A DNA stretch of 64,000 nucleotides from Bacillota bacterium (GTDB lineage: Bacteria > Bacillota > Clostridia > Christensenellales > Pumilibacteraceae). Each line of letters starts with the position of its first letter. The stretch's first letter is position 1. The stretch lies in contig WRLT01000001.1 in NCBI GenBank assembly GCA_009777485.1, forward strand, positions 186,001-250,000. Reading direction: 5' to 3'. Under the pieces are notes generated by a model. That model made no database searches. It saw only the letters and a program-made list of their open reading frames with translations, and was not told the origin of the DNA. Positions 24,071 through 33,217 of this stretch are shown in pieces. The position numbers and the translations under genes were made by a program.

Positions 24071-27000
24071 ATGCACACACAAATTACTATACAACCGTTT
24101 TTTATGTTCATTTTTTACGAGGAACTCTACCGCGAAATTGCTGTTTGCGAAAAACCTACTGCCCTGCCCGCTTTTAGGCTTTCGGACACGCACACGCAAA
24201 GGACGGGCGCAAAGCAACGCTTCCGCCATAACCTAGACGCAATTAAGCTTATCTACGAGCTAGACTCTTCGGGCAAAGCCGCATCGCCGCAGCAACAAAG
24301 TATCTTAGCACGATACGCGGGCTGGGGCGGATTAAGTCAGGCGTTTGACGCGTTTAACGACGCTTGGCGCAATGAATATAACGAGCTGAAAGAGCTGCTT
24401 TTGCCAGAGGATTACCAACGCGCAAACGAAACCGTTTTAAGCGCGTTCTATACCCCTAAAACCGTAATAGATGCCGTTTATGCGGGTTTAAAGCGGTTGG
24501 GCTTTACAGGCGGCACCGTATTAGAACCCGCGTGCGGCACAGGCAGCTTTATAGGCTGTATGCCGCCCGAATTTACTGCGCACATATACGGCGTAGAGTT
24601 AGACCCTATCACGGGCAAAATTGCTAAACACCTCTACCCGCAAGCCAATATCCTTATATCGGGCTTTGAGCGCACGGACTTCCCCGACAACTTTTTTGAC
24701 GCGGCCGTTACCAACGTACCCTTCGGCGCGTTCAAGGTGTACGACCCCGCATACGAAAAGCATAACCTTTTTATTCACGATTATTTTATTCTTAAAATTT
24801 TAGACAAGCTGCGCGCAGGCGGCATTGCCGCTGTTGTTACCAGTAAAGGAACCTTAGACAAAGCAAACGCTGCCGCGCGTATCCTCTTTGCCGAGCGCGC
24901 GGAGTTAATCGCCGCAATTAGGCTGCCGAACACGGCTTTTAAGGATACCGCAAACACGAATGTAACTTCGGATATTTTGTTCTTTAAGGCGGTGCCGCAG
25001 GCAAATATAGATGCAGCGGTGCCTCACTGGTTAAGCGTAAGCCAAGACGCAAACGGCATACCTATAAACAACTATTTTATCCAAAATCCGCACATGATTT
25101 TGGGCACGATGAAAAAAGGCAAATCCCTATACGGCAGCGAGGACGAAACAACGTGCGAGTCGGACGGACGGGATTTAGCTACGGCGTTAAGCGAAGCCGT
25201 ACAAAACCTGCCTGTCGGCATCTGTACGCAAGCGGCGTTCAACACAATCCTCGCCCCTAAGCTGCTTGCCGACGATACCGTTAAAAACTATTGCTACACC
25301 GTAATTGACGGCAAAATTTACAAACGCGAGGGCGCGCAGCTTTTGCCCGAAGCTTTCTCTACCGCTAACGAGCCGCGCATGAAAGCAATGATTACACTGC
25401 GCCAAACCGTGCGGCATCTGTTAGACATTCAGCTGCGAAACTGCTCAGACGCAGAGCTGCTTTGCGCCCAACAAAAGCTCTCCGGCCTATATAGCCGCTT
25501 TACGGTCCGTTACGGCTTGCTTAACGATACCCTAAACCGCAAATTGTTTAGAGCGGACGCAGATTTTACGCTGCTGCTCTCGCTGGAAGAATACGACGAG
25601 GCTGCGGGAAAAGCACGCAAAACCGATGTCTTTACCAAACGCACCATACGCAAATATGTCCGCCCCGACAAGGCAGAAACCGCGCTTGAAGCCCTGCACA
25701 TTTGTAAAAACGAAATCGGCAAGGTTGACTTAAAAATCATTCAAAAGCTAACGGGCAAAAGCTTAAACGAGGTGATAGCCGAGCTGGACGGGCTTATTTA
25801 CCGCAACCCCGCTGCCTGTGATTTATTAAGCGGCCATCACCCGCATTTATCGCAATCTGACGGTTGGGAAACGGCGGCAGAATATCTGTCGGGCAACGTC
25901 AAACAAAAGCTGCTTTATGCAAAAAGCGTAGTTGCCGATTACCCCGAATTTACAAAGAATATAGACGCGCTGTTAAAGGTACAGCCCGTGCCGCTTTCTG
26001 CGGCGGAAATTTCCGTGCGTGTAGGCGCGCCGTGGATAGACGCCTCTGTCTACAAGCAATTTATCGCGGAAAAATTTCAATTATCCGTCTGCAATGCTAT
26101 CGAGCTAAACATTACCTTTAATACCTTTGCTGCCGAATGGAAGGTTGAAAGCGCACAGCTTAATTTTCAAGCCCGCAGCGTTTACGGCACAAACCGCGTA
26201 CACGGCTACAAGCTTTTTGAGTACGCGCTCAACCTGCAAACCCCGTCCGTGTACGATACCGCGCGCGACTCGGACGGCAAGGATATCCGCATACTCAACA
26301 AGCCCGAAACCATTGCGGCGCGGGAAAAACTGCGCATATTACAAGAGGAATTTAAAGCGTGGATATTTGACGACCCCGCACGGCGCAGCGCGTTGGTTGA
26401 GCTGTACAACGACCGCTTTAACAACACCGTACTCGCCCGCTACGACGGCAGCTATTTAGCCTTTCCCGAAATGAACCCGCAAATAGAGCTTAAAGACTAC
26501 CAAAAGGACGCAGTGGAACGGATAATAACCAGCGGAAATACCCTGCTGCACCATGTTGTCGGCGCGGGCAAAACCTTCGAGATTGCCGCCGCCGCGATGA
26601 AGCTTAGACAGCTTGGCTTAGCGCAAAAGCCCATGATAGTAGTGCCTAACCATTTAACCTATCAATGGGCTAACGAGTTTCGCACCCTATACCCTAACGC
26701 AAATTTGCTGATTGCAGGCAAGAAAGACTTCGAGAAAGAAAACCGCCTTAAATTCGTTTCGCGCATCGCGCTGGGCGATTGGGACGCGGTAGTAATTGCG
26801 CTGTCGTCCTTTGAGCGGCTGCCCATCTCGCAAGAGCGGCAAGAGCGCAAAATTCAAGAGGAAATAGATACCATCGAAAACGCTTTAATAGAAATTCGGC
26901 GCGACAGAGATAAGCGCGTTACCGTTAAAACGCTGCAAAAGATTTTAAAGAATAAGCAAGCCGCATTAGAGGCCTTGTCAAACGGCAAAAAGGATTCGCT

Positions 27001-29038
27001 GATTAAATTTGAGGATTTAGGCGTAGATTATTTGTTCGTAGACGAGGCGCATAAATTTAAAAACAAGTTTATCTTTACTAAAATGAATAACGTAGCGGGC
27101 ATTTCGCGCGCCATGAGTAAACGTTCGACGGATTTGGATATGAAAATAGATTACATAACCGAATTGCACGGCGGGCAAAAGGGCGTGGTTTTTGCAACGG
27201 GAACGCCCATCAGCAATTCAATGGTAGAAATGTACACCATGCAATCGTATTTGGCAAAACAAGCTTTGCTTTCATCGGGGCTGCGGTGCTTCGACGACTG
27301 GGCGGCTACCTTTGGAGAAACCGTTACCGCGTTAGAGCTTGCGCCCAGCGGACAAGGCTACCGCACTAAAACGCGGTTTGCTAAATTTGTCAATTTGCCT
27401 GAATTGTTAAAAATGTACCGCGCGTTTGCCGATGTTAAAACGGCGGACATGCTAAACCTGCCCGTGCCCAAAGCGATTAAGCGCGTCATCACCATTAAGC
27501 CGACAGACGAAATTTTACGCTTAAACGACCTCATTACCGAGCGCGCCGAAAAAATACACGCGGGCGTTGTTAGTCCCGAAGTAGACAATATGTTAAAAAT
27601 TACTTCCGACGGCAAAAAGCTTGCCCTAGACCCGCGCTGTTTTAGCGGTTGTTTAACCGACCTTGACGCCAACAGTCCGCCCGTTCTGAAAATAGATATA
27701 TGCGCCGAAAACGTCTACCGCATTTGGCTAGGTACCCAGTGTTCAAGCAAAACGCAGCTAGTATTTTGCGACCTTTCCACCCCGAAAGTTAAATTTAAGG
27801 ATTACTGCCCCGATAAGCATTTTGACGTATATAACCACGTTAAATACCGCCTTATACAAATGGGTATTCCCGAATGCGAAATTGCCTTTATCCACGACGC
27901 CAACACCGATGCCGCCAAGCAAGCTCTGTTCGACAGCGTGCGCTGCGGCAAGGTGCGCATTTTACTGGGCAGCACGGAAAAGTGCGGCGCGGGAACCAAT
28001 GTGCAGCATAAGCTTATTGCCATTCACCATTTAGATACGCCGTATCGCCCGTCGGATATGGAACAGCGCGAGGGGCGCGGTATTCGGCAAGGCAACGAAA
28101 ACGCGGAAATAGAGATTTTTACCTACGTTACCGAGCGCACTTTCGATAGTTATAGCTATCAGATTTTAGAGAATAAGCAGCGTTTTATATCCCAAATTAA
28201 CAAGGGCGAGCTTGCCGTGCGCGAGGCGCAGGACATTGACGAAACTACATTCTCTTACGCCGAAATTAAAGCTATCACCTCCGCCAACCCGCTGATTAAA
28301 CGCAAAAACGAGATTGAAACAGAGCTAAGCAGCTTGCGCGTACTTCAAATCCAATACCGCCAAAGCCGCTATTCGTTACAGGATAACATCGCCAACTATC
28401 TGCCAAAGGCGATTGCACGGGCGCAAGACGCGATTGCAAAACTTATGCAAGACATCGACTTGCGCGACAGCCAAATGCGCAAAGACTTAGCCCAAAGCAG
28501 CTTGTTTTCTACATCGCTGCCGCCCTCTGCGGGTTTCTTTATGAGCGTCGCAAACAAAAGCTTTACCGAGCGCAAAGACGCGGCGGAGTTATACCATAAG
28601 CTAGTCTGCAACCTAAACGCGGGTAAGAAAATAGCCACGCTGTACGGCTTTGAAATTATTCCCGAATACTCGGATAATCCGCAGGAAAAATACGTTGTTG
28701 TTAAAGCCAGCGGCAGCTACCGCGTACCCGTATCAAGCAGCGCAATCGGTTCCCTCACCCGCTTAGAAAACTTCTTTAAAAGCATGGAAGAAAGCCTAAC
28801 CGCCGCCAAAACCGAATTATCCGCCCGCCAATCTGAACTCGCCTCCGCCCAATCCGAACTAGAAAAACCTTTCGACCACGAACAAAAGATTCTAGGTCTA
28901 TCAAGTGAACTAGCAAGCATAGAAGCCGAACTCAACCTAGATAAAAAAGATATCGAAACCGTCATAGACGACGCTGCGTTTCAATCGGAAATTTCCAAAG
29001 AAGAAACTGATACGGATAGCACAAACGGAGATAAATAA
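24071..29038 (+). CDS. N6-adenine DNA methylase fused to SNF2-type helicase (element anti-restriction/transfer protein)
   Basis: 1655 residues, start supported by GGAG. The N-terminal methylase domain has the SAM-binding motif [11 protein letters not shown] (151-160) and a motif IV NVPFG (215-219), a variant of NPPF usual in this plasmid/phage family. The helicase begins near residue 810 with a Q-motif-like LKDYQKDAV. It has Walker A VVGAGKT (about 830), DEAH (about 990), FATGTP, and motif [12 protein letters not shown] (about 1330). The C-terminus is coiled coil. Related fused proteins occur on conjugative elements, and phage P1 DarB, which protects DNA from type I restriction, has the same two activities. 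I infer methylation and remodelling of incoming element DNA. It is the last gene of the rightward module. Confidence 0.9.
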   Translation: MHTQITIQPFFMFIFYEELYREIAVCEKPTALPAFRLSDTHTQRTGAKQRFRHNLDAIKLIYELDSSGKAASPQQQSILARYAGWGGLSQAFDAFNDAWRNEYNELKELLLPEDYQRANETVLSAFYTPKTVIDAVYAGLKRLGFTGGTVLEPACGTGSFIGCMPPEFTAHIYGVELDPITGKIAKHLYPQANILISGFERTDFPDNFFDAAVTNVPFGAFKVYDPAYEKHNLFIHDYFILKILDKLRAGGIAAVVTSKGTLDKANAAARILFAERAELIAAIRLPNTAFKDTANTNVTSDILFFKAVPQANIDAAVPHWLSVSQDANGIPINNYFIQNPHMILGTMKKGKSLYGSEDETTCESDGRDLATALSEAVQNLPVGICTQAAFNTILAPKLLADDTVKNYCYTVIDGKIYKREGAQLLPEAFSTANEPRMKAMITLRQTVRHLLDIQLRNCSDAELLCAQQKLSGLYSRFTVRYGLLNDTLNRKLFRADADFTLLLSLEEYDEAAGKARKTDVFTKRTIRKYVRPDKAETALEALHICKNEIGKVDLKIIQKLTGKSLNEVIAELDGLIYRNPAACDLLSGHHPHLSQSDGWETAAEYLSGNVKQKLLYAKSVVADYPEFTKNIDALLKVQPVPLSAAEISVRVGAPWIDASVYKQFIAEKFQLSVCNAIELNITFNTFAAEWKVESAQLNFQARSVYGTNRVHGYKLFEYALNLQTPSVYDTARDSDGKDIRILNKPETIAAREKLRILQEEFKAWIFDDPARRSALVELYNDRFNNTVLARYDGSYLAFPEMNPQIELKDYQKDAVERIITSGNTLLHHVVGAGKTFEIAAAAMKLRQLGLAQKPMIVVPNHLTYQWANEFRTLYPNANLLIAGKKDFEKENRLKFVSRIALGDWDAVVIALSSFERLPISQERQERKIQEEIDTIENALIEIRRDRDKRVTVKTLQKILKNKQAALEALSNGKKDSLIKFEDLGVDYLFVDEAHKFKNKFIFTKMNNVAGISRAMSKRSTDLDMKIDYITELHGGQKGVVFATGTPISNSMVEMYTMQSYLAKQALLSSGLRCFDDWAATFGETVTALELAPSGQGYRTKTRFAKFVNLPELLKMYRAFADVKTADMLNLPVPKAIKRVITIKPTDEILRLNDLITERAEKIHAGVVSPEVDNMLKITSDGKKLALDPRCFSGCLTDLDANSPPVLKIDICAENVYRIWLGTQCSSKTQLVFCDLSTPKVKFKDYCPDKHFDVYNHVKYRLIQMGIPECEIAFIHDANTDAAKQALFDSVRCGKVRILLGSTEKCGAGTNVQHKLIAIHHLDTPYRPSDMEQREGRGIRQGNENAEIEIFTYVTERTFDSYSYQILENKQRFISQINKGELAVREAQDIDETTFSYAEIKAITSANPLIKRKNEIETELSSLRVLQIQYRQSRYSLQDNIANYLPKAIARAQDAIAKLMQDIDLRDSQMRKDLAQSSLFSTSLPPSAGFFMSVANKSFTERKDAAELYHKLVCNLNAGKKIATLYGFEIIPEYSDNPQEKYVVVKASGSYRVPVSSSAIGSLTRLENFFKSMEESLTAAKTELSARQSELASAQSELEKPFDHEQKILGLSSELASIEAELNLDKKDIETVIDDAAFQSEISKEETDTDSTNGDK

Positions 29039-29055
29039 CCGCCCCCGAAAATGCT

Positions 29056-29084
29056 TTGATTAAATCTTGTCTATGTGTTATACT
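29056..29084 (+). promoter_or_regulatory. Promoter of yjbQ, leaderless type
   Basis: TTGATT (29056-29061), 17 bases, TATACT (29079-29084), then 7 bases to the ATG at 29092. There is no Shine-Dalgarno sequence, so transcription should begin at or next to the ATG. Confidence 0.65.
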
Positions 29085-29091
29085 TAATGTC

Positions 29092-29508
29092 ATGAAAACA
29101 CTTAGAAAAGAATTAATTATAAACACGCCCACCCGTAGGGCTTTCATCAACATAACCCAAGACGTTCAAAAAGCCATAACTGAGAGCGGCGTTCAAGAGG
29201 GGCTTGTTTTGGTAAACGCCATGCACATCACCGCAAGCGTGTACATTAACGATGCCGAAGACGGTTTACTTTCCGATTATGAAAAATGGTTGGAAAAACT
29301 TGCGCCCGAAAAGCCCCACAGTCAATACGCCCACAACGGATACGAAGATAATGCCGACGCACACTTAAAACGCCAAATTATGGGACGCGAAGTGGTTTGT
29401 GCTATTACTAACGGTAAATTAGATTTCGGCACTTGGGAGCAAATCTTTTATGCCGAATTTGACGGCAAAAGAAACAAACGTGTCCTAATAAAAATCATTG
29501 GAGAATAA
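29092..29508 (+). CDS. yjbQ: YjbQ/UPF0047 family protein
   Basis: 138 residues from [10 protein letters not shown] longer frame begins at 29056 inside the promoter -35 box, so it was not used. The family signature is complete: [40 protein letters not shown] and [13 protein letters not shown]. The conserved His and Glu/Asp residues probably bind a metal. Members are small cytoplasmic enzymes that can show thiamine-phosphate synthase activity; the natural role is unclear. A hairpin of AGAGTAAT/ATTACTCT at 29516-29540 follows. A truncated, inverted, nearly identical copy lies 86 bases downstream. Confidence 0.9.
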   Translation: MKTLRKELIINTPTRRAFINITQDVQKAITESGVQEGLVLVNAMHITASVYINDAEDGLLSDYEKWLEKLAPEKPHSQYAHNGYEDNADAHLKRQIMGREVVCAITNGKLDFGTWEQIFYAEFDGKRNKRVLIKIIGE

Positions 29509-29515
29509 AAAAGAG

Positions 29516-29541
29516 TAATCTCGTATTGAAATTACTCTAAT
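29516..29541 (+). terminator. Weak hairpin after yjbQ
   Basis: AGAGTAAT pairs with ATTACTCT around a loop of about 10 bases; the following AATTT run is short, so termination would be weak. Confidence 0.4.
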
Positions 29542-29593
29542 TTATGCAAAAAAGATACTTTTAAGGCTGTTTTTCTTTGTTTTTTCGGTGTCT

Positions 29594-29776
29594 TTAACTC
29601 AATGATAACTCGTGGTCGTTAATGAAAACGCTTGCGGTGATGTGCATGGCGTTTACCAAAACAAGCCCCTCTTGAACGCCGCTTTCGGTTATAGCTTTTT
29701 GAACGTCTTGGGTGATGTTGACGTAGGCGCGCCTTGACGGAACGGACAGGGTTAATTCTTTACGGTACGATTTCAT
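29594..29776 (-). pseudogene. Truncated inverted copy of yjbQ
   Basis: An open frame of 60 codons on the opposite strand repeats the N-terminal part of Yjb[20 protein letters not shown], then [14 protein letters not shown] and [13 protein letters not shown]. It then ends in the unrelated HELSLS and a stop. The core of about 100 bases matches the complete gene at 29152-29252 almost base for base, so duplication or gene conversion is recent. It lacks the second half with the conserved His and Glu residues and should be inactive. It begins 12 bases after the GH16 stop on the same strand. Confidence 0.8.
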
Positions 29777-29788
29777 GGTTTTACCGCC

Positions 29789-31033
29789 TTATACATTATT
29801 CCATGCGGGGAGGTTGTTTAGTTCGTAGGCGCGTACCCAATCTATTTGCAGTTCTACGGGTAATTCTCCATCGGGCGGCAATCTATGACCGTCAAACATT
29901 CCGCCTACGGCAAGGTTTAAAATCAAGTAAAACTCTTGGTCGAAAGGCGATGACGCGGTAACGGTTTGGTTGGAATTCGCGGGTGTAGTGCCGTACATAT
30001 AGTTGGGGAGGGTTAAGTGTGGAACTCCGTTAATTAAAAAGGTGATGCGTTCGGGCGTCCATTCTACGCCGTAGATATGCCATTGTGTAATGTTTCCGCC
30101 GTTGGGCAGCGTGTATTCGTTATGCTCGTAATAATGTCCGCCCCATTCGTAAAAGTGCAATGCGCTGGACGCGCGATTAGGAAAACGCCCCATCATTTCC
30201 ATAATGTCAATCTCGCCCGAACGCGGCCATCCGCCGTAAACAGAATTGCGCGGCATCATCCAAAACGCAGGCCACATACCCTGCACGGCTTTGGTCATGC
30301 GGATTCTTGCCTCGAATCGGCCGTATTTTTGCGAAAAGGTATGCGTGTTGTATCGCGTGTCAAACGTTACTAATTTTGCGGACGTGTATTCAAAGTGTGC
30401 GTCATCAGCTCTGCGTTCTTTTTTAGCCTCTAACCGCAAAATGCCGTCTTGCACGCGGACGTTTTCACGGTGATACGATTGTTTTTCGCTGTTTCCCCAA
30501 CCCCAAATTCCGTACTCCCAACCCGTGCCTTCTTGGTGTATCCATTTACTCATGTCCAACGAATTGCCCTCGAACTTATCGTAAAAGGTGGTAAGCGACG
30601 GGTCGAAGTTTTTAGAAAAATAATCAAAATTATCGTAATTAACATTGACGTATGAGGAGGTGGCAGTAAAATTGCCGATTTGCGCCTCGCTGTTAAGGTG
30701 CATATCGCCGTCGCCGATTGAGATTAAAAATACGGTAACGGTGCCGTTTTGCGTGCCTGTTAGCGTATAGCTTGTAGCGTAAACCGTTTGACTGGTTATG
30801 GGGGTTTCTATCGCGCCCGTAACGCTAAGTAAATAGCCGATTGCGTTTGCTACCGACGACCATGAAACTATTTTGGTTTCGTCGTTGTAGGAAATGGTTT
30901 CGGCGCGGGCAAGCTGCGTAGGCTGATCAGTCGGCAAATCAATATCTTTGTCTATTAAAAAACAAGCCGTAAAAAATACCATGCAGCACACGGCGCACAA
31001 TGCAAGCGTTCCATACCTAAAAAGTTTTTTCAT
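29789..31033 (-). CDS. GH16 family glucanase lipoprotein (laminarinase-like)
   Basis: 414 residues. A lipoprotein signal peptide ends at FTAC (Cys24). Residues about 35-125 resemble a fibronectin-type beta sandwich (IVSWSSVANAIGYLLSV). The catalytic domain spans about 150-405. It shows the GH16 active site GEIDIMEMMG with the nucleophile Glu and acid/base Glu, preceded by GMWPAFWMMP and followed by WHIYGVEWTPERITFLING. It should cut beta-1,3- or mixed beta-glucans at the cell surface. The promoter is a consensus one (31077-31105), with a palindrome between it and the ribosome binding site. The truncated yjbQ copy follows. Confidence 0.93.
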   Translation of the reverse strand: MKKLFRYGTLALCAVCCMVFFTACFLIDKDIDLPTDQPTQLARAETISYNDETKIVSWSSVANAIGYLLSVTGAIETPITSQTVYATSYTLTGTQNGTVTVFLISIGDGDMHLNSEAQIGNFTATSSYVNVNYDNFDYFSKNFDPSLTTFYDKFEGNSLDMSKWIHQEGTGWEYGIWGWGNSEKQSYHRENVRVQDGILRLEAKKERRADDAHFEYTSAKLVTFDTRYNTHTFSQKYGRFEARIRMTKAVQGMWPAFWMMPRNSVYGGWPRSGEIDIMEMMGRFPNRASSALHFYEWGGHYYEHNEYTLPNGGNITQWHIYGVEWTPERITFLINGVPHLTLPNYMYGTTPANSNQTVTASSPFDQEFYLILNLAVGGMFDGHRLPPDGELPVELQIDWVRAYELNNLPAWNNV

Positions 31034-31076
31034 TTTTTTCTCCTATTTCGGAGTTACTCCGCACTCTTATATAGTT

Positions 31077-31105
31077 ATTATACCGCATGTTTTTTTAAAT
31101 GTCAA
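31077..31105 (-). promoter_or_regulatory. Consensus promoter with palindrome for the GH16 gene
   Basis: On the minus strand TTGACA (31100-31105), 17 bases, TATAAT (31077-31082): a perfect match at both boxes. Just downstream, at about 31049-31063, lies the palindrome GCGGAGTAACTCCGA, before the GGAG ribosome binding site. It could be an operator for sugar control or a small hairpin covering the start region. Confidence 0.85.
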
Positions 31106-31171
31106 ACTACTTACGCCGTACTTCATAAAATAAAGTATATGTTACGCCGTTATTATTTTTGCGTTTATGCT

Positions 31172-31732
31172 TTATTTAAGACGAATTAACCATGTGCCTA
31201 CGTTAAATTTTTCTGATTTTAGCCTTCCAACCTCGATACAATCCGCTTCGAAGGGTTTAGCAATTTCTTTTCTATCGTCTATTAAAACTGCGTATTGTGC
31301 AGACGTATACTGTTTAATCCTTTTTATCGACTCGACAATATTGTCTTTTTTATCAAACAGTATTTTGCAAAAATATTCGTTAAGTCCATAATGAGAAATT
31401 ATTTTTATTGCCCTTTTTCTATCTGCGCTAGTCCACAACAGACAATTGTTTTTGCCTTTTGCACTAATTGCTTTCAATAATTTTCGATTAAGCGTTGTAC
31501 GGTACGGCATCCACGACTCAACAAAATATGCTTGCTTTTGGCGAATAATTTTATTTATGTTATTAGGATATAGTGTTGCAATATTGCTTTTAGTGATTCT
31601 ATTGCTGCTGTTTATTCTTGGATAACCTAATCTTTCAAGCGCATAATTGTATGCGTCGCTATTTAAGCTATGCGTATAGATAAGTGTATCGTCTAAATCA
31701 ACAACAAAAGCAATGTTATCTTCATAACTCAT
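31172..31732 (-). CDS. HAD-superfamily phosphatase, third gene of PRTase-DprA-HAD operon
   Basis: 186 residues. HAD motif I is VVDLDDTL (nucleophile Asp12, acid Asp14), motif II LLWTSA near 98-103, a Lys of motif III follows, and motif IV is VLIDDRKE near 150. The WTS form of motif II resembles the NIF/FCP-type phosphatases. It should remove phosphate from a small molecule or a protein. Its start overlaps the end of the DprA-like gene by 11 bases, so the three genes form one translation-coupled operon. This suggests it acts on a product of the neighbouring PRTase or SLOG protein. The operon is richer in A+T than the suf and gyr genes next to it, consistent with acquisition. Confidence 0.82.
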   Translation of the reverse strand: MSYEDNIAFVVDLDDTLIYTHSLNSDAYNYALERLGYPRINSSNRITKSNIATLYPNNINKIIRQKQAYFVESWMPYRTTLNRKLLKAISAKGKNNCLLWTSADRKRAIKIISHYGLNEYFCKILFDKKDNIVESIKRIKQYTSAQYAVLIDDRKEIAKPFEADCIEVGRLKSEKFNVGTWLIRLK

Positions 31733-32456
31733 TCAGACCTCCAAGTGTAAGGATAGAACAGCCTTTTGCCGCTAAATCTGCATTAAGACCGAACACCGCA
31801 CGATTCGAATCTGTCTTTGCGTTATACATTACATATGTTTTTCTGCCGTATTTGTTTGCATATTGCATACAATGACGCGAACCGCTATCTCCTTCTCCTT
31901 TGCGGTAGCTAGCTATCAAAATAGCAGCCGATGAAAATAGTGCTTGTAGTCTGTCGCGCTGAATAAATCGTTTTATCGTTTCAAAACGGTTTGGGGGTTC
32001 GGTAATATATTCTGTAACAAGTAATCCGCCCGCTTCAACAATTCTTTTTGCAAGCTCACGGTTTTGCTTTGGATAGATTTTTTCTAATGTGGACGGCAAA
32101 AATGCGACGGTTTTTGCACCGAATTCTAAGGCGTATTCGTGCGCCGCAGTATCGCAGCCAACGGCAAGACCGCTAATAATTGTTTTTTTGCGAAACGCCA
32201 AATTTTCTATAATTTTACGCTCACGCTCGATTATGTCTTTATCGGGCGTTAAAACACCAACCACAGCAATATTGTTTGTACGATCAGACAACAAGGTAAT
32301 ATCGCCTTTGTATGCAAATATTGCAGGCAGCTCGTTGGGCTTTTGCTCAAATAAAATATTCGTAAAACCCTCGTCATTTATCGAAATAATTTTATAGCCG
32401 TTCTTTTCTGCTGCAATTTTATATTTATCTAGGTCTATGTTTTTATCATTCGCCAT
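31722..32456 (-). CDS. DprA/Smf-like SLOG-domain protein, operon with PRTase and HAD
   Basis: 244 residues. The Rossmann-like core of DprA is clear: IAVVGVLTPD, IISGLAVGCDTAAHEYAL, KTVAFLPSTLEKIYP, EAGGLLVTEY, FIQRDRLQALFSSAAILIAS and GDSGSRHCMQYANKYGR. The RNRI motif of competence DprA is replaced by RDRL. The N-terminal SAM-like and C-terminal winged-helix domains of competence DprA are absent or reduced. DprA belongs to the SLOG superfamily, whose members bind or process nucleotides as well as DNA. Being between PRTase and HAD genes, with a 2-base gap to the former, it probably serves their pathway rather than natural transformation. Confidence 0.85.
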   Translation of the reverse strand: MANDKNIDLDKYKIAAEKNGYKIISINDEGFTNILFEQKPNELPAIFAYKGDITLLSDRTNNIAVVGVLTPDKDIIERERKIIENLAFRKKTIISGLAVGCDTAAHEYALEFGAKTVAFLPSTLEKIYPKQNRELAKRIVEAGGLLVTEYITEPPNRFETIKRFIQRDRLQALFSSAAILIASYRKGEGDSGSRHCMQYANKYGRKTYVMYNAKTDSNRAVFGLNADLAAKGCSILTLGGLNEL

Positions 32457-32458
32457 AT

Positions 32459-33058
32459 TTATGCCGCCTTTGCCACTATGTATAGTATCACATTTTTAGC
32501 ACCTAAGTCAAACAAAGCCTGTATGCAATCCTCATCAATATTAATACCTTTTGTATAGATATCGTCTACCAAGATAATATCTTTACCTCTGATTTGTTTT
32601 GTATCAAAGCGGCAAGTATCCCTCGTTATCCCAACATACGGTGCATTTCCGTTATTATCCTCTAACCGCCAATTGTGTGTTACTTTTGTATCTTTTATCC
32701 GTTTAATTGCCATTGTTCCATCGGTCAAATCTAATTCATCCGCAACACAGGAAACAACCTTTCTAAACAACAACTGACTGTTTGCGTAACTGCTGTCAGC
32801 TTTTGAACGCGGAACACAGCAAACCATTAGCTTAGGATTTTTTATTTTTTTAACAAGCTCTTGCAAATCGGGCTTAATCGCCTCGTATGCTGCAATAAAA
32901 TCTTTAACCAAATCCATCTCGCTCTTTTTTTTTGCATTTTTAAGATGATTAATATAATCTGGATTATCTTTTTTTTGATACCCCAAATAATCGCAATGAT
33001 AAACTCCTAATACATCTCTGTTTAAGTATTTATTCTGCTTAATTTCAAACACCTTCAT
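32459..33058 (-). CDS. Phosphoribosyltransferase-fold protein, first gene of PRTase-DprA-HAD operon
   Basis: 199 residues from the ATG at 33058 (AAGGAG 9 bases upstream); an upstream ATG at 33106 lacks a site. The C-terminal part holds the PRPP-binding loop IILVDDIYTKGIN (about 158-170) with the two Asp and Thr-Lys-Gly typical of type I PRTases. The N-terminal 70 residues are a helical, charged region without a known family, and LMVCCVPRSKAD begins the PRTase core. It resembles ComF-like PRTases, but without the zinc cysteines. It should use or bind PRPP or a nucleotide. It heads the operon from the promoter near 33171-33197. Confidence 0.8.
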   Translation of the reverse strand: MKVFEIKQNKYLNRDVLGVYHCDYLGYQKKDNPDYINHLKNAKKKSEMDLVKDFIAAYEAIKPDLQELVKKIKNPKLMVCCVPRSKADSSYANSQLLFRKVVSCVADELDLTDGTMAIKRIKDTKVTHNWRLEDNNGNAPYVGITRDTCRFDTKQIRGKDIILVDDIYTKGINIDEDCIQALFDLGAKNVILYIVAKAA

Positions 33059-33170
33059 TTTTTCATTCTCCTTGTATTTTAAAGTTTTTATTTTTTCGGA
33101 TTTCAATTAAAAACTCCAACCAACTGTGCTGAAAACACAAAGTTTGATTGAAGTTATCAAAAAAAACCCT

Positions 33171-33197
33171 ATATTATAAGTATATCATACGTGTCAA
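33171..33197 (-). promoter_or_regulatory. Promoter-like region of the PRTase-DprA-HAD operon
   Basis: On the minus strand TTGACA (33192-33197) is followed by TATAAT at 13 bases (33173-33178) or TAATAT at 15 bases (33171-33176). Both spacings are short, so the promoter may be weak or need an activator. The leader to the ATG is about 105 bases. Confidence 0.5.
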
Positions 33198-33217
33198 GCC
33201 CCCCCCTTTTTTTGCCT

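Larger units (their letters stand above)
19626..29038 (+). mobile_element. Conjugative/integrative element module (PcfK-PcfJ-methylase/helicase)
   Basis: Ten rightward genes with short gaps include homologues of PcfK and PcfJ (named from conjugative plasmid pCF10) and a giant DNA methylase-helicase of the type carried by conjugative elements. With the leftward ssb / sigma-like / zinc-ribbon set at 3000-5268 it suggests an integrative element carrying the giant surface genes as cargo. No integrase, relaxase, VirB4 or VirD4 gene and no clear attachment sites are in the window, so the limits are not defined. Confidence 0.5.

Noticed and set aside
31722-32456. DprA-like gene as part of the natural competence machinery
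   Set aside because: The gene is in an operon with a PRTase and a HAD protein, lacks the usual extra domains, and RNRI is changed to RDRL.
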